NCBI GenBank assembly: GCA_032622095.1
Contig: CP136069.1
Location: forward strand, 107,598,278-107,662,277
From: Siphonodentalium dalli
Taxonomy: Eukaryota; Mollusca; Scaphopoda; Gadilida; Siphonodentaliidae
DNA length: 64,000 nucleotides
Direction of reading: 5' to 3'
In this document: in pieces, positions 1-10,972 of the stretch
Numbering within the stretch: the stretch's first letter is position 1
How the letters are laid out: the number at the start of each line of letters is the position of its first letter
Notes under the pieces: model-generated
The model's input: the letters and a program-made list of their open reading frames with translations, nothing else
Databases searched by the model: none
What the model was told of the DNA's origin: nothing
Made by a program: the position numbers and the translations under genes

Positions 1-2689
1 ATCCAAGATGGCCGCTGGCGGCCATTGTTTTTTGTCCGAATGACCCCAAAATGACTCGTTCCCATCTACATTCCAATTTCAACAGCCATGACAAATTTTA
101 TGATGATCGGACAAAAGGTACGACCTGTAGCCCGTGCTAAAGGATTTAGTCATACAAAGAGTAAAATCAAAGATGCCTGCTGGCGGCCATGTTTTTTTAC
201 CGAATGACCCCAAAATGACTTGTTCCCATCTACATGTCATTATTAACATTCAGGACAAATTTTATGATGATCAGACTAAAGGTACGACCTGTAGCCCGTG
301 CTAAAGGATTTAGTCATACAAAGAGTAAAATCCAAGATGGCTGCTGGCGGCCATGATTTTTTACCGAATGACCCCAAAATTACTCGTTCCCATCTACATG
401 TCAATATTAACATCCATGACAAATTTGATGATGATCAGACTAAAGGTACGACCTGTAGCCCGTGCTAAAGAATTTAGTCATACAAAGAGTAAAATCCAAG
501 ATGGCTGCTGGCCGCCATGTTTTTTGGCCTAATGACCCCCAAAATTACTTGTTCCCATCTACATGTCAATATTAACATCCAAGACAAATTTCATGACGAT
601 CAGACAAACAGTACGCCCTGTAGCCCGTGCTAATGGATTGAATTTTGAAATCCAAGATGGCCGCTGGCGGCCATTGTTTTTTGTCCGAATGACCCCAATA
701 TGACTCGTTCCCATCTACATTCCAATTTCAACAGCCATGACAAATTTTATGATGATCGGACTAAAGGTACGACCTGTAGCCCGTGCTAAAGGATTTAGTC
801 ATACAAAGAGTAAAATCAAAGATGCCTGCTGGCGGCCATGTTTTTTTACCGAATGACCCCAAAATGACTTGTTCCCATCTACATGTCAATATTAACATCC
901 ATGACAAATTTGATGATGATCAGACTAAAGGTACGACCTGTAGCCCGTGCTAAAGAATTTAGTCATACAAAGAGTAAAATCAAAGATGGCTGCTGGCCGC
1001 CATGTTTTTTGGCCTAATGACCCCAAAATTACTCGTTCCCATCTACATGTCAATATTAACATCCATGACAAATTTCATGATGAACAGTATGACCTGTGGC
1101 CCGTGCTAATGGATTGAATTTTGAAATCCAAGATGGCCACTGGCGGCCATTGTTTTTTGTCCGAATGACCCCAAAATGACTCGTTCGCATCTACATTCCA
1201 ATTTCAACAGCCATGACAAATTTTATGATGATCGGACTAAAGGTACGACCTGCAGCCCGTGCTAAAGGATTTAGTCATACAAAGAGTAAAATCCAAGATG
1301 GCTGCTGGCGGCCATGTTTTTGGGCCAAATGACCCCAAAATTACTCGTTCCCATCTACATGTCAATATTAACATCCATGACAAATTTGATGATGATCAGA
1401 CTAAAGGTACGACCTGTAGCCCGTGCTAAAGAATTTAGTCATACAAAGAGTAAAATCAAAGATGGCTGCTGGCCGCCATGTTTTTTGGCCTAATGACCCC
1501 AAAATTACTCGTTCCCATCTACATGTCAATATTAACATCCATGACAAATTTCATGATGAACAGTATGACCTGTGGCCCGTGCTAATGGATTGAATTTTGA
1601 AATCCAAGATGGCCACTGGCGGCCATTGTTTTTTGTCCGAATGACCCCAAAATGACTCGTTCGCATCTACATTCCAATTTCAACAGCCATGACAAATTTT
1701 ATGATGATCGGACTAAAGGTACGACCTGCAGCCCGTGCTAAAGGATTTAGTCATACAAAGAGTAAAATCCAAGATGGCTGCTGGCGGCCATGTTTTTGGG
1801 CCAAATGACCCCAAAATTACTCGTTCCCATCTACATGTCAATATTAACATCCATGACAAATTTGATGATGATCAGACTAAAGGTACGACCTGTAGCCCGT
1901 GCTAAAGAATTTAGTCAAACAAAGAGTAAAATCCAAGATGGCTGCTGGCCGCCATGTTTTTTGGCCTAATAACCCCAAAATTACTCGTTCCCATCTACAT
2001 GTCAATATTAACATCCAAGACAAATTTCATGACGATCAGACAAACAGTACGCCCTGTAGCCCGTGCTAATGGATTGAATTTTGAAATCCAAGATGGCCAC
2101 TGGCGGCCATTGTTTTTTGTCCGAATGACCCCAAAATGACTCGTTCCCATCTACATTCCAATTTCAACAGCCATGACAAATTTTATGATGATCGGACTAA
2201 AGGTACGACCTGTAGCCCGTGCTAAAGGATTTAGTCATACAAAGAGTGAAATCAAAGATGCCTGCTGGCGGCCATGTTTTTTGGCCGAATGACCCCAAAA
2301 TGACTCGTTCCCATCTACATGTCATTATTAACATTCTTGACAAATTTTATGATGATCAGACTAAAACTACAACCTGTAGCCCGTGCTAAAGAATTTAGTC
2401 ATACAAAGAGTAAAATCCAAGATGGCTGCTGGTGGCCATGTTTTTGGGCCAAATGACCCCAAAATTACTCGTTCCCATCTACATGTCAATATTAACATCC
2501 ATGACGATCAGACAAACAGTACGCCCTGTAGCCCATGCTAATGGATTGAATTTTGAAATGCAAGATGGCCACTGGCGGCCATGTTTTTTTACTGAATGAC
2601 CCCAAAATTAATCAGTCTGTTCTAAATGTTGATGTCAACAGCTATGACAAATTTCATAATGATCCGACCAAAGGTACGACCTGTAGACT
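1..2689 (+). repeat. Family A tandem repeat, ~159-bp unit, about 17 copies
   Basis: Each unit runs: 'aagatggcygctggcggccat', a T-run, 'gaatgaccccaaaatkactcgttcccatctacat', a 'catgacaaatttyatgatgatcagac' stretch, 'gtacgacctgtagcccgtgctaa', then 'ggatttagtcatacaaagagtaaaat' or a shorter 'ggattgaattttgaa'. The phrase 'cccatctacat' recurs about every 150-170 bp from the first base of the window, so the left end is cut by the window edge. Units come in at least three subtypes arranged in a fixed order. The same family returns at 8561-9007 and 56366-57676 on the same strand. No coding potential is apparent. Confidence 0.93.
533..2455 (+). repeat. Trimeric higher-order repeat inside family A (~476 bp)
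   Basis: Three consecutive unit subtypes recur as a block. Block starts at the 'tgacccc' after 'ggccta' are about 533, 1018, 1494 and 1970, giving spacings of 485, 476 and 476. The blocks at 1018 and 1494 share private variants ('gatgaacagtatgacctgtggcccg', 'actcgttcgcatctac'). The first block has an extra ~9 bp ('cgatcagacaaacagtacgcc'), which reappears in the fourth. Confidence 0.8.
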
Positions 2690-2782
2690 GCATTGTTGAC
2701 GCCTTACGTACACACGCACACACGGACGACGGACGACAAAGCCATGGCAATAGCTCAACCTTTACAAAGTAAAGTTGAGTTA
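2690..2782 (+). repeat. Conserved 3' tail of family A with hairpin
   Basis: After the last unit comes an ACACACGGACGACGGACGAC tract, then 'aaagccatggcaatagctcaa', and a hairpin at about 2753-2780: CTCAA-c-CTTTAC, loop AAA, GTAAAG-TTGAG. The same tail closes the copies at 8940-9007 and 57595-57676, where the stem extends to AGCTCAA/TTGAGCT. A fixed tail after a variable number of tandem units suggests a mobile element rather than a simple satellite. Confidence 0.8.
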
Positions 2783-3013
2783 AAAATGGCTGCCAAAATG
2801 GCCACCAAAATATGGAAAATAGTAGATATTGCCCCAGTGTGCCCTGCAATCGCTTACAAGTTGTGGTTGATGAATACAATTGGATATTCTGCCTTCTATA
2901 CATTGAAAACTAATATGCTTGATGCACTTTGGTTAATTGTCACTATTGTAACAAAGACATTCTGGGGAATATTGGATTTTACTCTCACAAACTTGACATA
3001 AATATCGGCAAAA
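2783..3013 (+). repeat. Dispersed repeat block H, plus orientation
   Basis: This ~230-bp block starts with two ATGGC(C/T)(G/A)CC motifs and ends 'acttgacataaatatcggcaaaaaat'. Its reverse complement is at 9033-9257 with many substitutions. Both copies lie next to the family A tail, but in opposite orientation relative to it. A reading frame is open through both copies, but the differences between them are not concentrated at third codon positions, so I do not call it a gene. Confidence 0.75.
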
Positions 3014-3650
3014 AATCTCTTCTCAGGTTTGAACCATTTTTTTCAAGCAAAATGTAATTATCTTAGTTTCGAAAGGTGTTTATTGTTTTGATTTATCTTA
3101 AATGTGTTTAATGACCAAATTACTCAAGATGGCTTCCAAAATGGCAAATAAATTGGATAAAAAGTTGATTTTCACATATATCCGGAACATAATGCTCTGA
3201 CGTTCTGAAAAGGTAGCACAGTGTGATTCACTTGGTTATTAGACATGTTAGTTAATCGACTGACAACTAAATATTATATTCTGGTTGTCACAGAATATTA
3301 TGAGTCATTAACATTTAATTTTAAAGTATGAAGTGTGGAAATTGTGCGAAAACGTCTTTTGGGGATTCTGGCTATGTTTTTAAAAAGAAATTGGCAGAAC
3401 TTTGAAACAGAACTGAGAGGGACCATAATATGTGGCTACTCTAGCCCATTAGCATAAAAGTTTATCAACTGTTGTCAGGAAAGTCGTTTAGCATTTCCTC
3501 CATTGTGTATAAACGCCACCAAGAAGGAGGACTCTCTGACGTGACGTGACCTCTCTATCGGTTAACATATCATTGAGTTATTGTGGAAAGTGATACCCAC
3601 CCAAGATACACATGTACAACCCACCAGTAACATAAGTCACTTTATATATA
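3014..3650. other. No recognisable gene
   Basis: AT-rich non-coding DNA. One ATGGC-type motif pair sits near 3128-3146 ('caagatggcttccaaaatggcaa'). I see no long ORF and no internal repeat. Confidence 0.5.
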
Positions 3651-4882
3651 GACAAGAGATGGACTGTCGTCCGGTGCATACCCCCTCATGGCATACCGCC
3701 TAGTGTGGGCACATCTATAACTTATGATGGCTATACTCAGACATATGGACCCAGAAATCAGCATTTTCATATAAACAAAGATGAATAACTATAGAACAAA
3801 AAACCAAAACAAACATTTGAATGTGCCATTAACTGTCCTCATAGTGGTGAACATCCATACAAAATTTCATTGAGATCCGAGCATTACTGTTCAAGTTATG
3901 AGCTGAACAGACATCGGATGGATCAAACAGCCAACATTTCCAGATAAACAAAGATGAATTACTCTAGAATGGAAAAGCAGAACAGAACAATGGAACCCCC
4001 TATTGAATGTCCTCATAGCAGTGAACATCTATACCAAATTCCATTGAGATCCCAGCACAACTGTTGAAGTTACGACATGAAGACACCAGACGGACCAAAA
4101 AGCCAACATTTATTTCCAGATGAACAAAGATGAGTAACTCTAGAATGGAAAAGCGGAACAAAACGATGGAACCCTCTTTTTTATGTCCTCATAGTAGTGA
4201 ACATCCATACCAAATCCCATTGAGATCCCAGTACAACTGTCGAAGTTACAATATGAACAGACACCAGACGAACCAAAAAGCCAACATTTCCAGATGAACA
4301 AAGATGTATAACTCTAGAATGGAAAATCCGAACAAAACGATGGAACCCTCTATTGAATGCCCTCATAGTAGTGAACATCCATACAAAATTTCATTGAGAT
4401 CCGAGCACTACTGTTCAGGTTATGACATGAACAGACACCAGATGGACCAAAACTCCAACATTTCAAGATAAACAAAGATGAATAACTCTAGAATGGAAAA
4501 TCGGAACAAAACGATGGAACCCTCTATTTAATGTCCTCATAGTTGTGAACATCCACACCAAATTTGGTTGAGATCCCAGCACAACTGTTGAAGTTACGAC
4601 ATGAACAGACACCAGATGTACCAAAAAGCCACTATTTCCAGATAAACAAAGATGAATAACTCTAGAATGGAAAATCCAAACAAAACGATGGAACCCTCTA
4701 TTAAATGTCCTCATAATAGTGAACATCCATACCTAATTTCATTGAGATCCGAGCACTACTGTTCAAGTTATGACACGAACAGACATCGGACGGACGTACG
4801 GACGGACGGACGCACGCACGGACGGACAGACGGACATATGCAAAACAGTATACCCCCCTTTTTTTTTAAAAAGGGGGTATAA
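3651..4882 (+). mobile_element. Family D element: head, six ~174-bp tandem units, hairpin tail
   Basis: The head begins 'acaagagatggactgtcgtccgg' and continues through 'tgtgggcacatctataactt'. Tandem units follow with 'ctctagaatgg' at 3962, 4138, 4312, 4486 and 4660 (spacings 176, 174, 174, 174), plus a degenerate first unit near 3786. The unit carries 'tgtcctcatagtagtgaacatccatacc'. The tail is a CGGACGGACG-type microsatellite and a C/G hairpin. A second, truncated copy with the same head is at 63251-63644. No coding capacity, so it is non-autonomous. Confidence 0.8.
4849..4881 (+). repeat. Terminal hairpin of family D
   Basis: TATACCCCCC followed by a T-run, then an A-run and GGGGGTATA: a nearly perfect foldback at the end of the element. 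It resembles a bacterial terminator only superficially. Confidence 0.75.
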
Positions 4883-4884
4883 TA

Positions 4885-5110
4885 AACACCACACAGCTGA
4901 CAATATAGTCGCTCGCTGTTTACACATACACCTCACCCATCACCGTTCACCAATGAATACTAGTGAAAATCCATGCACATCACACATGACCATGCACCTA
5001 TCAGTAACAATACAGGTACACCAGGTATAGGTCCTACACTTGACCCATGACCATATCGTCACAATATGTATACATATTCACCACATTCATGATCATGCAG
5101 TCAATCATTG
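4885..5110 (+). repeat. Degenerate ~43-bp minisatellite, left part
   Basis: Diverged units with 'catgaccatatagtcac' and 'tacacatacacctcaccca'. The series is broken at 5111-5114 by an inserted transposon and resumes at 7342. Confidence 0.7.
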
Positions 5111-5114
5111 TATA

Positions 5115-7337
5115 GGGCCATTCCACGCAAAGTGGTCCACAACACACAAAAATTCAAATTGGACTCAAGATCACAATTTATTGTTTTTCTCCATAATGTT
5201 GATCCAATTTATCAGGAAAAAATATTTGTATGTGGATTGTACATGTGTATGCCTTGCACATTAGTGTTCAAACATATGGCTACTATAGCCAAACAATTGA
5301 TCCTATTCATGTTGAAATGCTGATGCTGTCTAGGAAAAAATGTTACGATTAACAAACTGATTCACATGTCATTTTACAAACAAAGACCACCTTATTCTGT
5401 AGGCATGCCTGCTACTTGGATATATGATGCATATCAAGAAAAAAAATTGTCAGGAAATTCACATTTGGCTTGTAACACACGTGACAGAATTAACAGTATT
5501 TTTTACTTAAAACTGGAAATACTGCACAATGTTTCACATTATTACATATTCAAATGTAGAAACGTTCCCGGACAATTTCGGGGAAATCTTGTTGAACTTG
5601 ATCACCACCTAATGCCCAAATGCATGGTTTAATTTCTGTAACACACGTGACGTCACGTGTGTTACATAATGACACATGGCTTATAGTGATTGAAAACATG
5701 GGTCCAAGACTTCTGAAAGCTGTTTCTAGATTAATTATGTTGCTAATATCTGTAAACAGACTAGATTCACACACTCATTTGGATATGTTAATTAATTTCT
5801 GACATCTGCGGCTAAACATTAGAACCTGTTCTGAACTGAACGCATCACAGGTGTCTGGCTAACACCTCCACATACAGATTATCAATAGGAAAATCATAAT
5901 ATTGATCTCAAAACAGATCTGCAGACTCCTCTATGCCAAAACACATCTGACATATGATCCTTTATATTGGTCTGACTATAAGTGGACTGTCACATCTTTT
6001 CAATGATAGATCTTAGTAATCCAAAATACAATAATTAATCAATATTAATTAGAAAATGGATTAAAATTACACTGATGAGGTGTATGCATCTGGTCTTAAT
6101 TGTGCATGGTTGACTCATTTTATCTGGTAAAATAGCAAATTGACAAATAATCTTCTACATGTACTTCCAAAAGTTACAAAACCCACTATTTCTGGCCCCC
6201 AGTCATGCTCTAATACATCAACTCTACACTTGTACATGGCTCCAGAATATTTACTAAAGTGATAGGAATTATTGCATCTGCAGCATCTAGTGTACATGTA
6301 CTAGTAGCAGTGAAGAGTGTTCTGTAGTTTCTTCTTGATACGGTACAGTAAGAACGAACGCTCATCTCAATTCTCTACAGAACAGTTTTGGTGGCAATGA
6401 ATTAAGTATGACAGTGTATATTATACCTTCACAATATCTAGAGGGATTGGTGTCATATGTTGTAAGTCATTCATGCATTCATAATCAAGCCGATTCTGGA
6501 ACACAAGGGTGTGCACCCACAGCGTTCAATTTGAAGTTTGAAGCTTTTAATACCCCTTAAGCTGGGCACATGTCTTCATTTAAGTCATATACCATATATC
6601 AGATATATACCAGTAATATGGTTTCCCATTTTAGTGGTTTAAGAAAACTTAACCAAAGTATTCTCTGCAGCTAGCTTTGTTAAACAGTTAAATGGATTGT
6701 GAACAAATACTTTCTATCTAATGATGTTGTTTACCAACAATGGTCTTTGTTTATGTCTAGTAATGTCATGTTCCCTTGTACCTCTCTTCTTATGAATTGA
6801 TATTAAATTTTGTTATGTTTTGCTGTAATATGCATAAATTCATCTTTTGAAACAAAACTTGTGCATAAAATTGACAATCGGTTATGAACCGATTGAAAAT
6901 AGGATACTTGTTTTGCACGCGTAACACACGTGACAGAGCGATGTAACACACGTGACAGTGAATATGCTATCAGGGCGAGAAATACATTCAACTCCCATTA
7001 AAAGTACTAATTGCACATTGAAGTAGAGTCTTTTTTCTTATTGGAAAAAAGCGCCAATTATGTATCAAACAAGTAACTTCACAGACTTTTTGCATAGAAA
7101 ACAGAGATCCTTTTTTTCTCATTTGTGCGCTGTAACACACGTGACAGTCATATACAAGCATGGTACAGTAATACATTGACTACACAGCCTTAAGGACCGA
7201 TCGCATAGTTATGATGGGGTTATTATCTCGACTATACAGTGAATCATTTTATATTATATTGAATGCACACCAAATGCTGCTTGAAAATATCACCAAAATT
7301 TCGTGCAAAATGTAACACACGTGACATGGAATGGCCC
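5115..7337. mobile_element. Inverted-repeat DNA transposon (non-autonomous, ~2.2 kb), TATA target duplication
   Basis: The ends are GGGCCATTCCA (5115-5125) and TGGAATGGCCC (7327-7337), perfect inverted repeats of 11 bp. Both are flanked by TATA (5111-5114 and 7338-7341). If the true duplication is only TA, the repeats extend to TAGGGCCATTCCA. Removing the insert rejoins the minisatellite as 'attgtatacctattgac', which matches a paralogous unit at about 7702-7718 ('attgcatacccattgat'). The interior is AT-rich, has no ORF above about 90 codons, and carries seven copies of GTAACACACGTGAC. The superfamily is unresolved. Confidence 0.82.
5638..5665. repeat. 28-bp perfect palindrome made of two GTAACACACGTGAC motifs
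   Basis: The motif at 5638-5651 is followed directly by its reverse complement at 5652-5665. Single copies in plus orientation lie at 5472-5485, 6921-6934, 6943-6956, 7132-7145 and 7312-7325; the last touches the right terminal repeat. Such repeated subterminal motifs are usual transposase-binding sites in DNA transposons. The E-box core CACGTG is present in each. Confidence 0.85.
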
Positions 7338-7341
7338 TATA

Positions 7342-8560
7342 CCTATTGACATCAACAATGGCCATTCAGTCACTTCATGTGTACCTATTCCCCACACCCA
7401 GGGCCAAATAGCCACTCAAAATATGCATATAAACTCCACCATGATCATATAGTCACTCCAGGTATACATATGCACCTCACCAATGGTCATATAATCACTC
7501 GCTTTATACAAATACCACTCATCTAGGTATACACATGCACCTCACCAATAATCATATAATCACTCGCTTTATGCACATACCCCTCACCCATGACAATACC
7601 ACACATGTGTATACCCATACACCCCACCCGTGACTATAGAGTCACCCATGTACCATATAGTCACTGTATGTATACATATTCACCACATTCATGATCATAA
7701 TCAATAATTGCATACCCATTGATCTCACCATTGGCCATATTCACTCCATGTGTACCTATTTTCCCACACCCATGGCCAAATAGCCACTCAATATATGCTT
7801 ATCCACTCCACCCATGACCATACAGTCACTCCAGTTATACATATGCACCACACCAATGGTCATATAATCACTCATGTTATACACATATCTATCATCCAGG
7901 TATACATATGCACCTCACCAATGGTTATATAATCACTCGCTTTATACACATACCCTGAGCCATGTCAATACCACACGTGTGGATACCCATACACCCCACA
8001 CAGCCATTAGTCAACATACCAGTAGACCAGGTAACTCCATGTATACCTATTCACCACGTCCATGATCATACAGTCCCTACTGGTACACCTATTCACCATG
8101 CCATTGGCCATACGTTCACTCCCTGTAAATCTAGTCACTCCTTGTACACATATTCATCTCACCAATGGCCACACAGTACTCCTTGCATATCTATTCGACA
8201 TACTAATGACCATATAGCCATATGTGGCCACTCGATATATACATATACACCCCACACATGACCATATAGTCACTCCAGGTGTACACATACACATCACCAA
8301 TGACTATACGGTCCTTCCAGATGTACCAATACTTCGCACACACGACCAATCATACCTTCCATACTTATATATGTATATATTCCCCACACATGACAATTCA
8401 ACCACTCGCTGTACAACCACACATGCCATCCATGTTCATACAGCTACTCCTATCTACTCCTGTCTACCTATACACCCACCAATGACAATGTACATCCACG
8501 ACATATATAAATATACATCCCATCCATTACCACAAGGGCACTCCCTATATACCCACACGA
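7342..8560 (+). repeat. Degenerate ~43-bp minisatellite, right part
   Basis: Some 25 diverged units built on 'ccatgaccatatagtcactccaggtatacatatgcacctcacc'-like text. Unit length and sequence drift strongly, so this is an old array. ORFs of up to 130 codons cross it, but they are low-complexity Thr/His/Pro translations of the repeat. Confidence 0.8.
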
Positions 8561-9007
8561 CAATTTATGATGATCCGACCAAAGGTACCACCTGTAGGCC
8601 GTGCCAAAGAATTTAGTCATGCAAAGAGTAAAATCTAAGATGGCTGCCGGTGGCCATGTTTTTTGGCCGAACAACCCCAAAATTACTCGTTCCCATCTAC
8701 ATGTCAATATTAACATCCATGACAAATTTCATGATGATCAGACGAACAGTACGACCTGTAGCCCGTGCTAATGGATTGAATATTGAAATCCAAGATGGCC
8801 ACTGGCGACCATGTTTTTTTCCCAAATGAACCCAAAATGACTCGTTCCCATCTACATGTCAATGTCAACATAATTTCATAATGATCCGACAAAAGGTACG
8901 ACCTGTAGCCCATGCTAAATGAAATTGTTGACGCATCACGCACACACGGACGACGGACGACAAAGCCATGGCAATATCTCAAACTTTACAAAGTAAAGTT
9001 GAGCTAA
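8561..9007 (+). repeat. Family A, second copy (about three units plus tail)
   Basis: Three units with 'aagatggcygccggtggccat', 'cccatctacatgtcaa' and 'gtacgacctgtagcccgtgc', then the conserved tail 'cggacgacggacgac...agccatggcaatatctcaa' and the hairpin CTCAAACTTTAC-aaa-GTAAAGTTGAG (8978-9003), ending 'gagctaa'. The left junction with the minisatellite is near 8560. Confidence 0.85.
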
Positions 9008-9032
9008 AAATGGTCCGTACCTAAAAAGTTAA

Positions 9033-9257
9033 TTTTTGCCGATATTTATGTCAAGTTTGTGAGAGTAAAATCCAATATTTCTTGTAATGTCAGTGGTTAC
9101 TATACTAAAAATTAACAAAGGTGAATCAGACATGTTGCTTTTCAACGGATAAAAGGCAGAATAGCCAATTTTATTTATCAACCACAACTTGTAAGCGATT
9201 GCAGGGAAGGCTGGGGCAATATTTACAATTTTCCATATTTTGGTGGCCATTTTGAGC
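9033..9257 (-). repeat. Dispersed repeat block H, inverted copy
   Basis: Read on the minus strand it begins 'aaaatggccaccaaaatatggaaaat' and ends 'cataaatatcggcaaaaatta', matching 2783-3013. About 25 bp ('aatggtccgtacctaaaaagtt') separate it from the family A tail. Confidence 0.78.
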
Positions 9258-9902
9258 AATTAAGTAACTAATTAAGTAATTAATTAACAATTTTGGTTCC
9301 AATGACTTGGAATATTTACGGGTAATGGTATGCCTCACTTACAGTTCTGCTCATTCCTTTTTGAAATGTGACTAGAATCCCAATTGTGATTTTTTGTGAA
9401 AATTGTAAACCGCATTCTGAAAAAACAATTTTTTTCACGGATCGGAAGGGGCGAGGACCCAAAGAATTTCTTATTTCATTGCCCCAATGATCAGTTAATA
9501 TAAAATGTACAAAATAAAGTGACAATTCTCGAACAGTTCCAAACAGCAGAAACTGATATAGAAGATATTAGTGAAAAAGTGTCATTTTTTCGCTTCCGGT
9601 GGCCATTTTTTATATATGAAACTTAAACATACCCATAAATAAGGAGCGCTCAATTATCAATAGAATGACATATCGCACGACGTAATAACTCATAAACTTC
9701 ATGAGTAATTGCGAAATGAAATTTACCTGGTCAGATATTCAATGTTGGTGGCCATCTTGGATTCAAAGACCGATAACTCTATAAACCCCCCATAGCCAGA
9801 TGGCAAACAACCCGCAAATTGAAGGACTGATATAGTTCTACAAAGATATCATAACCACAAAAATCCGCATAGGGGGGAGGGGGGTCTACATGCAGCTCAA
9901 GC
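9258..9902. other. No recognisable gene
   Basis: AT-rich single-copy-looking DNA with scattered ATGGC/GGCCAT motifs (9597-9606, 9750-9761). No supported ORF. Confidence 0.5.
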
Positions 9903-10257
9903 TCTAATATGTATGTCCTTTATAGACTCGAAAACGGCTCGACCGATTGAGCCCATACTTGCAACCTGGGGTACCTTTGTCCGGGAAGTGTCATGGATGG
10001 GTCAAATCGTGACCTTGACCTTCAAAATGGTCAATTCAAGGTCAAATTGGGTAAAACTGGCGGATTTCGACAAAATTTGATACCTTAGGTTACTTTTGCC
10101 CGGGGAATGTACTGGACGGTTCAAATCGTGACACGGACCTGACCTTGACCTTCAAAATGGTCAATTCAAGGTCAAATCGCTTGTGTCCCTGCTCATATAG
10201 TCATGTTTCTGACAAAGGCATGGGACGAATCCCGCCAGTGGCGGGCTAATCTGCTAG
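9903..10257 (+). mobile_element. Helitron-like non-autonomous element, complete 3' end
   Basis: The 3' end shows the Helitron signature: a perfect hairpin CCCGCC-AGT-GGCGGG (10231-10245), eight bases, then CTAG (10254-10257). The interior has two tandem units about 119 bp apart, starting 'ggtacctttgtccggg' (9970) and 'ggttacttttgcccgg' (10089), each carrying 'ccttgaccttcaaaatggtcaattcaaggtcaaat'. The 5' part has 'tcgaaaacggctcgaccgattgagc', closely matched at 53401. The 5' boundary at 9903 (TCTAATATG) is approximate. It encodes no Rep or helicase. Confidence 0.75.
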
Positions 10258-10972
10258 TCTCATATATATTTTGAAGACCTCTGTCTGTATGTATGTTTGT
10301 TTGTTTGTCTGTCATTTATACAAATCTACGATTCTCGACCGATCGGGACGAAACTTGGTACTTGTGTGTAGTTTGACCAGGCGGTGGACGTTGTCGTATT
10401 GGCAAGCCCGTGCGGCGCCCGCTTGGCGCATGCGCAGATGAGATCTCGGAAACGGGTGGAGCTATCGACTTGAAATTTGGTACGTGAATGTATCTTGCCC
10501 CGGATACAAATTTTATCAGGTCTCCGAGCACGTGCGACGCCAGCTTCACGCAAGCACAGACGAGATCTCGGAAACGGGTAGAGCTATCGACTTGAAATTT
10601 GGTATGTGAATGTATCTTGCCCCGGATACGAATTTTATCAGGTCTCCGAGCCCGTGCGACGCCAGCTTCGCGCATGCACTGACGAGATCTCGGAAACGGG
10701 TGGAGCTATCGACTTGAAATTTGGTTGGTAAACATTTACGAGTCTGTCTGTTGTCAAATCCATTTGTAATATTTTACTGCTATATTTTCAACTGGAAAAT
10801 CATTTCGTCCGAATCTTATTTAGATGAACGACATACAAAAGTCCATCTGTGATCTGAATCATCTTAAAAATGTTCTAAAAACTTTTTCAAGAGCTATTGG
10901 GCGCTATTGTGTCGAAAATAGCTTGTTTTGAAGAAGGCGGCCATTTTCGATTTTGAGGAATATTTTAAGTTA
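10258..10972 (+). repeat. First unit of the array, diverged edge copy
   Basis: Head with an expanded 'tgtatgtatgtttgtttgtttgtctg' tract, two full monomer steps, then the linker. It carries private variants ('cgcttggcgcatgcg', 'cttcacgcaagcacag', 'gtttgaccag'). It abuts the CTAG of the preceding Helitron-like element without a spare base, so the array begins at what looks like a genuine element 5' end. Confidence 0.85.
10725..10972 (+). repeat. 248-bp linker (first copy), repeated in every unit
   Basis: Starts where the last monomer breaks off ('gaaatttggtt|ggtaaac') and ends 'ttttaagtta', just before the next TCTCATAT head. It holds 'aacatttacgagtctgtctg', 'ggcgctattgtgtcgaaaatagcttg' and 'gaagaaggcggccattttcg'. 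It has no Helitron 3' hairpin or CTAG. Near the end two forms alternate along the array, 'ggcggtcatt' and 'ggcggccatt', which marks the dimer-level order of units. Confidence 0.85.

Noticed and set aside
2693-3001. 102-codon ORF over family A tail and block H, with a related frame at 9029-9259
   Set aside because: The frame is open in both H copies, but differences are spread over all codon positions and the 5' part is translated tail repeat.
4849-4881. Rho-independent terminator
   Set aside because: The GC-type stem with T-run looks similar, but the context is a eukaryotic mobile-element tail; likewise 62483-62507.
4181-4882. ORFs in family D units (both strands)
   Set aside because: They are translations of the 174-bp tandem unit and the GGAC microsatellite.
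7750-8616. Thr/His/Pro-rich ORFs up to 130 codons
   Set aside because: Low-complexity translation of the degenerate minisatellite, overlapping in several frames.
9903-10257. Insertion of this element exactly at the A|T between linker and array head
   Set aside because: If so, linker sequence should lie left of 9903; the DNA there is unrelated to the linker.
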